A DNA stretch of 64,000 nt from an uncultured Eubacterium sp. (GTDB lineage Bacteria; Bacillota; Clostridia; Lachnospirales; CAG-274): positions 1 to 64,000 of the forward strand of contig URXK01000006.1 of NCBI GenBank assembly GCA_900551755.1. Reading direction: 5' to 3'. A program made the position numbers and the translations under genes. This document shows, piece by piece, positions 48,407 through 57,963 of this stretch. A model generated the notes under the pieces. That model worked only from the letters and a program-made list of their open reading frames with translations, searched no databases and was not told the DNA's origin. The first letter of the stretch is position 1. Every line of letters starts with the position of its first letter.

Positions 48407-48658
48407 ATGCCAGAAATAACAAGATTTTATGGTATAGTAGTTAAAATTTTTTTAACAAGAGACCATAATCCCCCACATTTTCACGCAGTATATGGAGAAT
48501 ATAATGGTAGCTTTGATATTCAGACATTGGAAATGCTAGAAGGTGATTTGCCTAGAAAAGCTCAAACTCTTATTCAAGAGTGGGCAGAACAATATAAAGA
48601 TGACCTTATGAAAATGTGGAATACTAAGACTTTAAAGAAGTTACCACCACTTGAATAA
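48407..48658 (+). CDS. DUF4160 protein
   Basis: The 83-residue product has the DUF4160 signature ITRFYGIVVKIF followed by DHNPPHFHAVYGEY, with two conserved His, then helices ending WNTKTLKKLPPLE. DUF4160 and DUF2442 proteins are usually paired and are suspected to form a toxin-antitoxin-like module. The activity is unproven. The start follows AAGGAGG. It is the first gene of a three-gene operon behind a consensus promoter. Confidence 0.85.
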   Translation: MPEITRFYGIVVKIFLTRDHNPPHFHAVYGEYNGSFDIQTLEMLEGDLPRKAQTLIQEWAEQYKDDLMKMWNTKTLKKLPPLE

Positions 48659-48683
48659 AATATATTATATTGGAGGTGTTAAT

Positions 48684-48944
48684 ATGGCTTTATCTATAAG
48701 AGTTAAAGAAGTTCATCCACTTAAAGATATGTGTTTGCAAGTTGTTTTTGTAAATGGTGTAAAAAAACTATATGATGTAAAACAACTACTGTCGGATTTT
48801 GGAGATATGTTTTCTCCTCTGATTAATGACCCAGCTCTTTTCAATAGCGTCTATGTTGATTGCGGAGGCTGTGGTATTGCTTGGAACTCAGATATAGATA
48901 TATCAGAATGTGAATTATGGGAAAATGGCAAGGAGATAGATTAA
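48684..48944 (+). CDS. DUF2442 protein
   Basis: I start at the ATG giving MALSIRV behind TGGAGGTG; the longer frame overlaps the previous gene. The 86-residue product matches DUF2442: LQVVFVNGVKKLYDVKQLL, FNSVYVDCGGCGIAWN and DISECELWENG. It is the usual partner of DUF4160. Its stop overlaps the start of the HTH gene (TAATG), so the two are coupled. Confidence 0.85.
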   Translation: MALSIRVKEVHPLKDMCLQVVFVNGVKKLYDVKQLLSDFGDMFSPLINDPALFNSVYVDCGGCGIAWNSDIDISECELWENGKEID

Positions 48945-49123
48945 TGACTATCAGAGAAGCAAGATTAAAGGCAGGACTTACTCAACAGAATATGAGCGAG
49001 CTGTTAGAAATTCCCAAAAGAACTATTGAAGATTGGGAATCAGGAAGAAGAAACCCAGCTAAATGGGCAGAAAAGTTAATTGTTGAAAAATTAAATCAAC
49101 TGTCAAATAGTAATTATGAATAA
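48944..49123 (+). CDS. Small XRE-type HTH protein
   Basis: The 59-residue product is essentially one helix-turn-helix domain (TIREARLKAGLTQQNMSELL, then IPKRTIEDWESGRRNPAKWA). The ATG at 48944 overlaps the DUF2442 stop. It is the likely autorepressor of the operon through the CACGC-GTT-GCGTG dyad in the promoter. It would then act as antitoxin-like regulator. No C-terminal domain is present. Confidence 0.85.
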   Translation: MTIREARLKAGLTQQNMSELLEIPKRTIEDWESGRRNPAKWAEKLIVEKLNQLSNSNYE

Positions 49124-49125
49124 AA

Positions 49126-49209
49126 TAACAGCCCCTGTTGGCGCAGGAGCTGTTAAGTAAAATTATATGATATGTGCTATCAAATAACTCACAATTCATT
49201 ATAGCACAT
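49126..49209. other. Two dyads upstream of the recombinase gene
   Basis: An imperfect hairpin at 49126-49155 (TAACAGC arm, no T-run) and a 9-bp dyad ATGTGCTAT/ATAGCACAT at 49172-49209 fill the gap between the HTH gene and the recombinase. They may control recombinase expression or serve as transcript ends. Confidence 0.5.
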
Positions 49210-49244
49210 TCCTAAAGATAAATCAAGAAAAGGAAGTGTATGCA

Positions 49245-50924
49245 ATGAATAAAAAAGTTGCAATATATATCCGAGTATCTACGATTCATCAAGTTGACAA
49301 AGAAAGTCTACCGTTCCAAAGGAGAGAATTAGTAAACTATGCAAAATATGCTTTAGGCATTGAAGATTATGAGATTTTTGAGGATGCTGGATACTCTGGC
49401 AAAAACACTCAAAGACCAGCTTACACTGAAATGATGCAAAAAGCTAAATTGGGTAATTTTACTCACCTACTTGTCTGGAAGATAGACCGTATATCAAGGA
49501 ACTTAGCGGATTTTATAGCAATGTTCAATGAACTTAAAAAATACAATGTTATATTTTTAAGCAAGAACGAAAAATTTGACACAAGTTCAGCAATTGGTGA
49601 AGCTACTCTAACCATCATAATGGTCTTTGCAGAACTTGAAAGAAAAATGACCGCCGAGAGAGTAACCGATGTTATGATTAGTAAAGCAAACAAAGGTGAC
49701 TGGAATGGTGGCAGGATACCATTCGGATATGACTATAACAAAGAAACAAAAGAATTCAGTATTAATGAAAATGAAGCTAGAATTGTTAGACTTATTTATG
49801 ATTACTATATTGAGTCCAAAAGTATGACCAAAGTGGCTGACTATTTAAAAGCTAACAACTTTAAAAATAGAAATAATAATTTATTTTCGACTACTGGCAT
49901 ATCTATTATTTTAAATAACCTTTTCTATATTGGAACATATAGATATAACTATAGAAAAGAAGGTGATAGAGGCCGTATTAAAGCAGAAGACGAATGGATT
50001 ACTATTCCTAATCATCATATTGCAATAATTAGTTTAGAACAATATGACGAAGTAAAGAGCATTAAAGAAATTAATAAAAAGCTAATGAATAGCTCCGGAA
50101 AACTAGTTACAAAAAAACACACGCACATTTTTAGAGGAATGCTCACCTGTGTTTGTGGAGGTAATATAACAGCTTCTCCAGGTAAAACACGAGTAAGTGG
50201 ATACACCCCAAGTAAATACGGTTGCTATAACAGAATATTTGGGCATAAATGCACAAACAGCTATATAAGTGACCCTTATTTAGGCAACTTTGTACTTAAT
50301 TTTGTAGCAAACCTATATAAAGCTTATAAGTCTTTTGGTAAAACTACAAATTTAACAACATTTGAAAACAAATTGCTTAGGGGTAAAACTTTTGATGATA
50401 TAGATAAAGCTGATGGTTTAGATAAAATATATGCTTGTTTCAAATCACAATATGCTATCACTCAAAATAATAAATTTATGCAAGGCATATTGAAACAATC
50501 AAACGATTTATCAGCAGATGCAGACCAAACTATTCTTTTAAATGAGCATTCTAAACATAAACGGGCGCTTGAAAGATTACAGAATTTATACCTCTATTCA
50601 GACGACACAATGTCGGAAGCAGAGTATATTGAGCAAAAAAAACAAATTGAGTATAATCTGCAAAGCATAGAAAAAAGCTTAACCAACTTTCAGCTTAGAC
50701 CCCAAAATGATACTGAATTTTTAAAATTAGCAAGTTGTTTCATTTTGGAACAAAACCTAGAGGATAAAAGAGAGATTGATTTTGTAAAATTAGTAACAAC
50801 TATTGATTCAAAAATAATCCAAAATTTTATTCAAAATATGTTTCAAAACTTTTGTATAAAAAACGGAAAAATTATTAAATTAACTTTAAAAAATAATATA
50901 GTAGTAACATTTTACTATAAATAA
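49245..50924 (+). CDS. Large serine recombinase (integrase/excisionase)
   Basis: The 559-residue protein has the resolvase catalytic domain. Ser nucleophile lies in YIRVSTIHQ, then ENVDAGYSGK-type (EDAGYSGKNTQRPAY), the conserved KIDRISRNLADF and ERKMTAERV. The recombinase domain follows (GRIPFGYDYN...LFYIGTYRY), then a zinc-ribbon-like region with Cys (LTCVCGG, GCYNR) and a C-terminal coiled coil. It should catalyse integration at queA and excision, with a separate directionality factor not identified here. ATG 49245 is favoured over GTG 49236, as GGAA lies at proper spacing. Confidence 0.93.
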   Translation: MNKKVAIYIRVSTIHQVDKESLPFQRRELVNYAKYALGIEDYEIFEDAGYSGKNTQRPAYTEMMQKAKLGNFTHLLVWKIDRISRNLADFIAMFNELKKYNVIFLSKNEKFDTSSAIGEATLTIIMVFAELERKMTAERVTDVMISKANKGDWNGGRIPFGYDYNKETKEFSINENEARIVRLIYDYYIESKSMTKVADYLKANNFKNRNNNLFSTTGISIILNNLFYIGTYRYNYRKEGDRGRIKAEDEWITIPNHHIAIISLEQYDEVKSIKEINKKLMNSSGKLVTKKHTHIFRGMLTCVCGGNITASPGKTRVSGYTPSKYGCYNRIFGHKCTNSYISDPYLGNFVLNFVANLYKAYKSFGKTTNLTTFENKLLRGKTFDDIDKADGLDKIYACFKSQYAITQNNKFMQGILKQSNDLSADADQTILLNEHSKHKRALERLQNLYLYSDDTMSEAEYIEQKKQIEYNLQSIEKSLTNFQLRPQNDTEFLKLASCFILEQNLEDKREIDFVKLVTTIDSKIIQNFIQNMFQNFCIKNGKIIKLTLKNNIVVTFYYK

Positions 50925-50933
50925 CAAATATCA

Positions 50934-50972
50934 GTATAACCCCCAAAATACTAGTATTTATGAGGGTTATAC
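50934..50972. terminator. Shared terminator of the recombinase gene and queA
   Basis: A long hairpin (GTATAACCCCC and GAGGGTTATAC arms) lies between converging genes. It is an element-borne homologue of the hairpin at 227-263. Confidence 0.7.
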
Positions 50973-50982
50973 AATAATTTTT

Positions 50983-52026
50983 TTATTTTTTGTTTGGAGC
51001 TGATACCACATACATAGCATCACCAAAAGAGAAAAATCTATATTTTTCATTAACTGCACACTTATAAGCATTTAACACATTTTCTCTGCCAGCCAAAGCA
51101 CTAACAAGCATAATCAATGTTGACTCTGGCAAATGAAAATTAGTTATTAAATTATCGACTATTTTAAACTTATAACCAGGATATATAAATATATCAGTCC
51201 AACCACTACAAGGTTCAATATGGCCATTTTCATCTGCAATAGATTCAAGAGTTCTAGTGCTAGTTGTACCAACAGTTATAATTTTACCACCATTTTCTCT
51301 AGTTTTATTTATTAAATCAGCATTTTCCTTATCAATCATATAAAATTCAGAGTGCATTTTGTGGTCATTAATATCATCAGCCTTAACTGGTCTAAATGTA
51401 CCAAGACCAACGTGGAGAGTAAGTCTAGCTATATTTATGCCCTTTTCCTTAAGCTGTTCCATAAGCTCCGGTGTAAAGTGTAAGCCAGCCGTTGGTGCAG
51501 CTGCAGAGCCTTCATTTTTAGCATAAACTGTTTGATACCTATTCTTATCTTCAAGTTTTTCGTGAATATATGGAGGTAACGGCATTTCACCTAACTTATC
51601 CAATATTTCTTCAAATATACCTTCATAATTAAACTTAACAATTCTATTACCGTCATCAAGAACCTTAATAACTTCAGCCTCTAAAAGACCATTACCAAAT
51701 TCAATTATATGACCTGGTCTAGCCTTTTTACCTGGATATGCAAGTGTTTCCCAAGTATCATCTTCATTTCTTTTAAGCAAAAGAATTTCAACCCTTGTAC
51801 CAGTATCCTTTCTTGCACCAATTAATCGTGCTGGCAAAACTTTAGTTTCGTTAATAACAAGGCAATCACCAGGATTAATCATATCCAAAATATCTCTAAA
51901 AATTTTGTGCTGTATTTCACCAGTTTCCTTGTTAAGAACCATCAATCTTGATGATGACCTATCCTTTAACGGTGTTTGAGCTATTAACTCCTCTGGTAAA
52001 TCAAAATAAAAATCACTTTTTAACAT
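50983..52026 (-). CDS. queA: S-adenosylmethionine:tRNA ribosyltransferase-isomerase
   Basis: The 347-residue protein begins [19 protein letters not shown] and shows the family motifs [40 protein letters not shown] and [16 protein letters not shown]. It forms epoxyqueuosine in the anticodon wobble position of tRNAs. It is full-length, but its last roughly ten codons and terminator come from the ICE, since the element inserted in the 3' end and rebuilt it. The gene therefore stays functional. It follows the SpoIID-type gene by 12 bp. Confidence 0.95.
   Translation of the reverse strand: MLKSDFYFDLPEELIAQTPLKDRSSSRLMVLNKETGEIQHKIFRDILDMINPGDCLVINETKVLPARLIGARKDTGTRVEILLLKRNEDDTWETLAYPGKKARPGHIIEFGNGLLEAEVIKVLDDGNRIVKFNYEGIFEEILDKLGEMPLPPYIHEKLEDKNRYQTVYAKNEGSAAAPTAGLHFTPELMEQLKEKGINIARLTLHVGLGTFRPVKADDINDHKMHSEFYMIDKENADLINKTRENGGKIITVGTTSTRTLESIADENGHIEPCSGWTDIFIYPGYKFKIVDNLITNFHLPESTLIMLVSALAGRENVLNAYKCAVNEKYRFFSFGDAMYVVSAPNKK
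51008..51026. repeat. attR direct repeat (19 bp)
   Basis: Identical to 297-315. Right of it lies the body of queA, and left of it the element-borne last codons of QueA, terminator and recombinase. Confidence 0.8.
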
Positions 52027-52038
52027 TTTAAACCTTCC

Positions 52039-53526
52039 TTACTTTATTTCTATGCCTGTATAATAAAAATTTAATATATCTTTAAAATTGTAACCTGCTT
52101 CAGCCATTCCCTTTGCACCATATTGACTCATACCAACATTATGACCAAAACCTTTACCTGTTAAAGTAACAACACCATTTTTACCTGTTGTTACAGAAGT
52201 TGGTGCTTCAATTCTTTTAGCACCATCGGTACTTTCTACCATATAAGACTTGCCCAAAGCTCCTTTTTGACCATTTCCATTTTGGGCTGATACAGAACTC
52301 ATTGCCTCTTTTGCACCGCCGTCTGAACCAACAACATAAACAGATTGACCATTTGTAACTGTTGTTGCACCACTAGCAACAATAAAGTTTCTTGATAAAA
52401 GGCTACCTCCATTTGATGAAGAAAATACAGACCTAATATTATTATTCTTTACTGTTTTCTCACCCTTTGAACCTTTAAATGTTAAAGCTATTACAAGTCC
52501 ATTATTATCATATTCAGCCGAAACAGATACAACATTTCCTATATTAAAACCATTAGCTGAGCAAATATTAGTAAGCTCATTATAAGTGAACTCTCTTGTC
52601 CATTCTTTACATTCTTTTTCGTATATATCTTTTTTGCCTACAAGATAAGGGGTTTCATTTCCCCAGCCTTGAGCACCATCAAGGGTTGCACCACCATCAG
52701 ATGAAAAATAAACGGCTGTTATAAGTTTATCATTATAATAAGCACAAAGACCCTTAGTTTCATTAACTGCTGCTATTCCAGCCTCTGTTTCTTTCTTAGT
52801 TCCATTGTAGTCCTGACAATGTATATTGTCACATATATCATAAATATTATGCTTACCCTTATTCTGGTTCATATAGGTTCTTGCAGCAACAGCTTGTGCT
52901 TTTTGAGCCTCTTTACTCCAAGATGATGGCATTTCAGAATTAATAACACCATAAAGATATTTTTCACCATCAATAACATTAATACCTGTTAATGTACTGC
53001 CAGACCTATAAAATTCAATATCATCTCTATAAGCATTACTGCCTACATTTATAACACCATCTGCACCATTTGCTCTTGCAGGTTTTGAACCATCTACAAG
53101 GAACTTATATGTACCATTTGTAGCAAAACCAACACAATAAGCCTTTGTATTAGCTGATGTTAAATCAAGTTTTTTACCGTCTGTACGAACATATATAGAC
53201 CAACCACTATCAGTTAATGTAACAATACAATTATAGCCAGTGTAATCACTTAAATGGCTATATGCTTCCTCGTATGTATTGTAATATCTTTCAGTATGAT
53301 AATAGTTTCCAGAAACAGGTTTGACTGTATATGTACCACTAACTTTATATTTGTTGCCATCACCAATACCAACTCCCATACTTTCATCAGAAACTGTAAT
53401 TGATGACACAGATTTAAAGTTTTTTTCAAGTCCAACTCTTATTGTATCTGCATAAGCATTAACAGCAGTAAAATATAAACCAACTGTTGCAAATGTTAAT
53501 GCAAATAAACAACTCAACTTTTTCAA
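52039..53526 (-). CDS. SpoIID/LytB-domain protein
   Basis: I start at the TTG behind GAGGTGAT, which gives a clean signal peptide (to about residue 26); the longer frame has no binding site. The middle and C-terminus form the SpoIID domain: YLYGVINSEMPSSW with the catalytic Glu, AVAARTYMNQNKGKHNIYDI, VYFSSDGGATL and GFGHNVGMSQYGAKGMAEAG. SpoIID is a lytic transglycosylase needed for engulfment. Length (~495) and an N-terminal unknown domain suggest a SpoIID/LytB paralogue rather than SpoIID itself. It precedes queA in a probable operon. Confidence 0.85.
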   Translation of the reverse strand: MKKLSCLFALTFATVGLYFTAVNAYADTIRVGLEKNFKSVSSITVSDESMGVGIGDGNKYKVSGTYTVKPVSGNYYHTERYYNTYEEAYSHLSDYTGYNCIVTLTDSGWSIYVRTDGKKLDLTSANTKAYCVGFATNGTYKFLVDGSKPARANGADGVINVGSNAYRDDIEFYRSGSTLTGINVIDGEKYLYGVINSEMPSSWSKEAQKAQAVAARTYMNQNKGKHNIYDICDNIHCQDYNGTKKETEAGIAAVNETKGLCAYYNDKLITAVYFSSDGGATLDGAQGWGNETPYLVGKKDIYEKECKEWTREFTYNELTNICSANGFNIGNVVSVSAEYDNNGLVIALTFKGSKGEKTVKNNNIRSVFSSSNGGSLLSRNFIVASGATTVTNGQSVYVVGSDGGAKEAMSSVSAQNGNGQKGALGKSYMVESTDGAKRIEAPTSVTTGKNGVVTLTGKGFGHNVGMSQYGAKGMAEAGYNFKDILNFYYTGIEIK

Positions 53527-53611
53527 ACATATCACCTCAGAATATAGTATACAACAATATTCGATATTTTTCCATAAGCAAATTAAAATATAATAAATTT
53601 TTAACAAAAAA

Positions 53612-53636
53612 CTGAGGTCACAATATGCAACCTCAG
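53612..53636 (-). terminator. Terminator after the hydrogenase cluster
   Basis: A 7-bp stem (CTGAGGT/ACCTCAG) is followed by TTTTTT on the minus strand, downstream of the small iron-sulfur gene. Confidence 0.8.
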
Positions 53637-53665
53637 CTTTACTTCTAAAACACTTTGAATAAAAA

Positions 53666-53914
53666 TTAGTTTAACTTCTTCATTACTACATCGTCAAAAA
53701 ATTCATTTACTTTTGTAGGGTCAACACCGTAATACTCATTTTCAACAAGAACAGCAACACCCTTACTGCCACAATTGCCAGTGCAAAATGTTCCATTTAT
53801 AAGAACCTTATCACTTAAACCGTTTTTTTCAATTGCCTGCTGAATACCATTAATAACATTATATGAACCCTTTAAATGACAGGCACTTCCTATACATACA
53901 GATATTTTAATCAT
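53666..53914 (-). CDS. Thioredoxin-like [2Fe-2S] ferredoxin
   Basis: I start at the ATG giving MIKISVC behind AAGGAGG. The 82-residue product carries four cysteines of the NuoE/2Fe-2S thioredoxin-like fold, in CIGSACHLKG and TFCTGNCGSKG. It overlaps the hydA stop by 8 bp, so it is co-expressed with the hydrogenase and may be an electron carrier or additional subunit. The equivalent gene is often found beside HydABC in Clostridia. Confidence 0.85.
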   Translation of the reverse strand: MIKISVCIGSACHLKGSYNVINGIQQAIEKNGLSDKVLINGTFCTGNCGSKGVAVLVENEYYGVDPTKVNEFFDDVVMKKLN

Positions 53915-55607
53915 TAGAATTTTCCTCCTTTGCATATTCAACGTGAAGTAATTTATGAACCTTACCTCTTAAAAGACCATTGTAAAGTGACATCATAATT
54001 GGATTTTCTTCACTTCGTTTATTGCTACACATTCTATCTGCCTCATAAAGATTTTCGCTTCTTTCCATCTTTCCTTGTTTGTCAGTATGAGGTTGACCAG
54101 CACCATTAATACAGCCATTAGGACAAGCCATAACCTCAACAAGGTCATAATGTGCACCAGCTTTAATTTTTCTAATCAAATTATCAGCATTTTTTAGTCC
54201 ACTTACAACAGCAATTTTAAGCTCATTACCAGCATATTCTATAGTTTTTTCCTTAACACCTTCAAGTCCTCTCACACCATTAAAAGCCAAAGTTCTTAAA
54301 GCACCTACAGACTTATCAGTTTCAATTCGTCTTATAACAGCCTCTGTTACACCACCAGTAACACCAAATATTACACCAGCACCAGATATAGAACCAAAAG
54401 GCATATCAATAGACTCAGGCTCAATTTCACTAAAGACAATGCCAGCTTCCTTAATCATTTGTATAAGCTCTTTAGTTGTTATTACATAATCAATAACTTG
54501 AGAGCCATCATCTCGTCTAAATTCAGGTCTAACAGCCTCAAACTTTTTAGCTGTACAAGGCATTATTGCAACACTTATAATCTTCTTTCTACTTGCCTTA
54601 TACTGTTCCTTTATAACACTACCAAACATTTCCATAGGAGAGCGACAAGTGGAAATATTAGGTAACAACTCTGGATAATTCTTTTCACAATAATTCACCC
54701 AAGCAGGACAGCAAGATGTAAAAAGTGGTATATTCTTATTTTCTGTTATTCTCTCTAAAAATTCATTTGCTTCTTCGAGAACTGTTAAGTCTGCACCAGT
54801 AGCTGTGTCAAAAACTTCATCAAAACCAATTCTCTTTAAAGATGCAACAATTTTGCCCATTACATTGCCTTCATTAAGCCCAAAAGACTTTGCTACAGCG
54901 ACTCTAACAGCCGGTGCAATTTGTGCAACAACCTTAACATCTTCTTTGTCAAATTCGTCCCAAAGTTTCATTCTGTCATTTTTTATAACTATAGCACCAG
55001 TTGGACAGACTGCTGCACATTGACCACAACCAACACAATTGCTTTGACCAATAGGTTCATCAAATGCAGTTGCAACAATCATTTTAGAGCCTCTATTAGC
55101 AAAATTAATTGCACCTACATTTTGAACTTCATTACAGACTCTAACACAGTCGCCACAAAGTATACACTTGTTTCTATCCCTTGTAATACATACTGATGAG
55201 TCATCTATGTCAGGTTCGGCTGCCGTATTATTAAATCTAACACTTTTAATGCCAAATCTGCCTGCAAGTTCCTGTAAACGACATTCGCCGTTTTTATCGC
55301 AAGTTGTACAATCTCTGCAATGATTAGAAAGCAAAAGTTCCAAAATCATTTTTCTATGTTTTCTAAGTTTCGGTGTATTAGTAAATATTTCAGCCCCAGC
55401 CTTAGGAGGAGTTGAACAGGCAGCCTCTATGCCACCCCACTTATTTTCTACCATACACATTCTACAAGCACCATAAACAGATAAGTCAGAGTGGTAACAG
55501 AATGTTGGCAAATCAATACCAGCTTTTCTTATAAGCTCAAGTATATTTTTTTCGCCTTCAATGGCTACTGGAATATTATCAATTATCATATAATTATCAT
55601 TTGCCAT
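53907..55607 (-). CDS. hydA: [FeFe] hydrogenase catalytic subunit
   Basis: The 566-residue protein has an N-terminal [2Fe-2S] domain (CYHSDLSVYGACRMC), a His-type cluster region (CRDCTTCDKNGECRLQ), a 2[4Fe-4S] ferredoxin domain (CILCGDCVRVC, CVGCGQCAAVCP) and the H-cluster signatures TSCCPAW (~296), MPCTAKKFE (~348) and ACPNGCINGAGQP (~492). It makes or consumes H2. Domain order and neighbours (HydB, HydC) indicate a multimeric NAD- and ferredoxin-linked, possibly electron-bifurcating enzyme in the cytoplasm. Confidence 0.95.
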   Translation of the reverse strand: MANDNYMIIDNIPVAIEGEKNILELIRKAGIDLPTFCYHSDLSVYGACRMCMVENKWGGIEAACSTPPKAGAEIFTNTPKLRKHRKMILELLLSNHCRDCTTCDKNGECRLQELAGRFGIKSVRFNNTAAEPDIDDSSVCITRDRNKCILCGDCVRVCNEVQNVGAINFANRGSKMIVATAFDEPIGQSNCVGCGQCAAVCPTGAIVIKNDRMKLWDEFDKEDVKVVAQIAPAVRVAVAKSFGLNEGNVMGKIVASLKRIGFDEVFDTATGADLTVLEEANEFLERITENKNIPLFTSCCPAWVNYCEKNYPELLPNISTCRSPMEMFGSVIKEQYKASRKKIISVAIMPCTAKKFEAVRPEFRRDDGSQVIDYVITTKELIQMIKEAGIVFSEIEPESIDMPFGSISGAGVIFGVTGGVTEAVIRRIETDKSVGALRTLAFNGVRGLEGVKEKTIEYAGNELKIAVVSGLKNADNLIRKIKAGAHYDLVEVMACPNGCINGAGQPHTDKQGKMERSENLYEADRMCSNKRSEENPIMMSLYNGLLRGKVHKLLHVEYAKEENSND

Positions 55608-55610
55608 TTT

Positions 55611-57485
55611 CTACACCTCCTTAACAGCACCAAAGTTGCAGCTTTCAAAGCACGCACCACATTTAATACATTTATTGGTATCTATAACAAATGGTGATTT
55701 AATTTTGCCACTTATTGCTTCAACAGGGCAATTTCTTGCACACTTAGAACAACCTTTGCAAATTTCAGGGTCAATGTAATATGTAACTAATTTCTTACAT
55801 TGTCCGGCTGGACATTTTTTATTCTTTATGTGTGCTTCATATTCTTCTCTAAAATTTTTGATAGTTGACACAACAGGTGTTGCTGCTGTTTTTCCAAGTC
55901 CGCATAATGCTGTTGATGAAATTGTATCAGCTAAATCAAGCAAAAGCTCAATATCTCCGTCTTTACCATTACCTGCCACAATTCTTTCTAATATTTCAAG
56001 CATTCGCTTTGTACCTTCACGACAAGGCACACATTTACCACAAGACTCATTTTGAGTAAAGTTCATAAAAAATCGTGCTACTTCAACCATACAAGTTCCT
56101 TCGTCCATAACAACAAGACCACCAGAACCAATCATAGCACCAACTTTTTTAAGAGAGTCAAAGTCAAGAGGTATATCTAAATTAGGAGTAATAAGACAGC
56201 CACCAGACGGTCCACCAATCTGAACAGCCTTAAAAGGTTTATCACCTTTCATTCCTCCACCAATATCAAATATAATTTCTCTTAATGTTGTTCCCATTGG
56301 TACTTCAATAAGTCCAGTATTTTGTATATTGCCCGTTAAGGCAAATGCCTTAGTACCAGGGCTATTTTCTGGACCAATACTCTTATACCAATCTCCACCC
56401 TTTGTTATTATTTTAGGAACATTGGCATAGGTTTCTACATTATTAAGAACAGTTGGCTTAGCAAATAAACCTTTTTCTACAGTACGAGGCGGTTTAACTC
56501 TTGGCATACCTCTTTTGCCCTCAATAGATGCTGTAAGAGCTGAACCTTCACCACACACAAAAGCACCTGCACCCTTGTTTATATGGAAATCAAAGTCAAA
56601 ACCACTACCTAATATATTTTTGCCTAATAATCCAATTTCTCTTGCTTGCTTAATAGCATTTTCAAGCCTTGATACAGCCATAGGATATTCAGCTCTAACA
56701 TATATATAACCTTCTTTTGAGCCAGTTGCAATGCCAGCAATCATCATACCTTCTAACATTCTATGAGGGTCGCCCTCCATAATACTTCTATCCATAAAAG
56801 CACCTGGGTCACCTTCATCGCCATTACAGACAACATAGTGTATAGGTTCTTTTTGATTTGCTACCTGACGCCATTTTTTGCCAGTCGGGAAGCCGCCGCC
56901 ACCTCTGCCTCTTAAAACAGATTTTTCAACTTCTTCAATTATTTCAATAGGTTTCATATCAAAAAGAGCTTTTTCAAATGCCTCATAACCACCTATGGCA
57001 ATATATTCAAGTATAGATGTTGCATCAATATGACCACAATGTTCCAAAACAACTCTATGCTGTTTTGCATAAAAAGGAATATCCTCTTGTCTTATGTATG
57101 GCTTACCCTCAATTTTGTATACAAGTCTTTCTAATACCTTTCCATTTATAATTGTATTATTTACAATATCCTCACAATCTGTAATTCTAACCTTTGTGTA
57201 TAAAATACCCTCTGGTTCAATTCTTACTAAAGGACCCATTTCGCAAAATCCGTGACAACCACTTTTCTTTAGTCCAATAGTTTCATTGTGAGGGTCTTTT
57301 TCAAGTTCAACACTACATTTTATTCCCTTGCTTTCAATCAGCCTTAAAAGCTCATTATAAATACCAATAGAACCACCAGCTACACAACCAGTACCTGCAC
57401 AGACAAGTATTTTTTTAGTTTGAAGTTTAAGAGCTGCTGAATATGCTTTTCTTAATTTTGTTAAATCTTTTCTACTACTTAGCAT
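55611..57485 (-). CDS. hydB: NADH-binding hydrogenase subunit (NuoF-like)
   Basis: The 624-residue protein has an N-terminal thioredoxin-like 2Fe-2S domain (CAGTGCVAGG, GCHGFCEMGPLV), the NuoF core with the NADH/FMN motifs RGRGGGGFPTGKKW and VCNGDEGDPGAF and the cluster ligands GKCVPCREGTKRM. A C-terminal 2[4Fe-4S] ferredoxin follows (CKGCSKCARNCP, CIKCGACFESC). It passes electrons between NADH and the other subunits. It starts within the 3' end of hydC and precedes hydA by 3 bp. Confidence 0.95.
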   Translation of the reverse strand: MLSSRKDLTKLRKAYSAALKLQTKKILVCAGTGCVAGGSIGIYNELLRLIESKGIKCSVELEKDPHNETIGLKKSGCHGFCEMGPLVRIEPEGILYTKVRITDCEDIVNNTIINGKVLERLVYKIEGKPYIRQEDIPFYAKQHRVVLEHCGHIDATSILEYIAIGGYEAFEKALFDMKPIEIIEEVEKSVLRGRGGGGFPTGKKWRQVANQKEPIHYVVCNGDEGDPGAFMDRSIMEGDPHRMLEGMMIAGIATGSKEGYIYVRAEYPMAVSRLENAIKQAREIGLLGKNILGSGFDFDFHINKGAGAFVCGEGSALTASIEGKRGMPRVKPPRTVEKGLFAKPTVLNNVETYANVPKIITKGGDWYKSIGPENSPGTKAFALTGNIQNTGLIEVPMGTTLREIIFDIGGGMKGDKPFKAVQIGGPSGGCLITPNLDIPLDFDSLKKVGAMIGSGGLVVMDEGTCMVEVARFFMNFTQNESCGKCVPCREGTKRMLEILERIVAGNGKDGDIELLLDLADTISSTALCGLGKTAATPVVSTIKNFREEYEAHIKNKKCPAGQCKKLVTYYIDPEICKGCSKCARNCPVEAISGKIKSPFVIDTNKCIKCGACFESCNFGAVKEV

Positions 57486-57963
57486 CTTTTTCAGCCTCCT
57501 TTATATCTCGTATTACACTACTTGCCTTGTCAGGAGTCATTGCCGGCATAACCTTGTCATTAACAGTCATAGCTGGAGCAAGTCCACAAGCACCCAAACA
57601 GCTAACTGTTTCTACTGTAAACATTAAATCATCTGTTGTTACCTTTTTGTCAGAAAGTCCAAGTTCTGCTCTTAATCTTTCAAGAACAGGTATTCCCTTT
57701 CTAACGTGACAGGCTGTTCCATCACAAACCTTAATAATATACTTTCCTTTTGGTTCAAGAGAAAAGTTTTCATAAAAAGTAGCTACACTATAAATATTTG
57801 CCACACTTGTATCCAATTTTTTAGCAATATAAGGAAAAATATCCTTAGGCAAATAATGATAATGCTCTTGCACATCTTGCAATATAGCTATTACAGAGCT
57901 TTGGCTACATTGATAATCGGCAAGAATTTTATCCAGTATAGTATAATCAAAATTCCCTTTCAT
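57475..57963 (-). CDS. hydC: NuoE-like hydrogenase subunit
   Basis: The 162-residue protein is a NuoE/HydC [2Fe-2S] protein: an N-terminal helical bundle (SVIAILQDVQEHYHYLPKDI) and a thioredoxin-like domain whose ligands lie in VCDGTACHVRKG and CLGACGLAPAM. It completes the HydABC complex. It overlaps hydB by 11 bp. The start follows AGGAGG. Confidence 0.93.
   Translation of the reverse strand: MKGNFDYTILDKILADYQCSQSSVIAILQDVQEHYHYLPKDIFPYIAKKLDTSVANIYSVATFYENFSLEPKGKYIIKVCDGTACHVRKGIPVLERLRAELGLSDKKVTTDDLMFTVETVSCLGACGLAPAMTVNDKVMPAMTPDKASSVIRDIKEAEKDAK

Larger units (their letters stand above)
297..51026. mobile_element. Integrative and conjugative element inserted in queA
   Basis: The boundaries are set by the identical 19-bp repeats and the duplicated queA tail. 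Inside are a large serine recombinase, a relaxase with a candidate oriT, a VirD4 coupling protein and VirB1, B2, B3, B4 and B6-like proteins. It also carries plasmid-like genes: RepA_N-type initiator, SSB, ParA/ParB and topoisomerase III. I saw no antibiotic-resistance gene. The large minus-strand transfer block and the plus-strand partition/mobilization block converge at a bidirectional terminator at 7628-7664. The gene set resembles other Clostridia ICEs with CD1107-family (DUF4366) proteins, but I cannot assign it to a named element. Confidence 0.9.
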
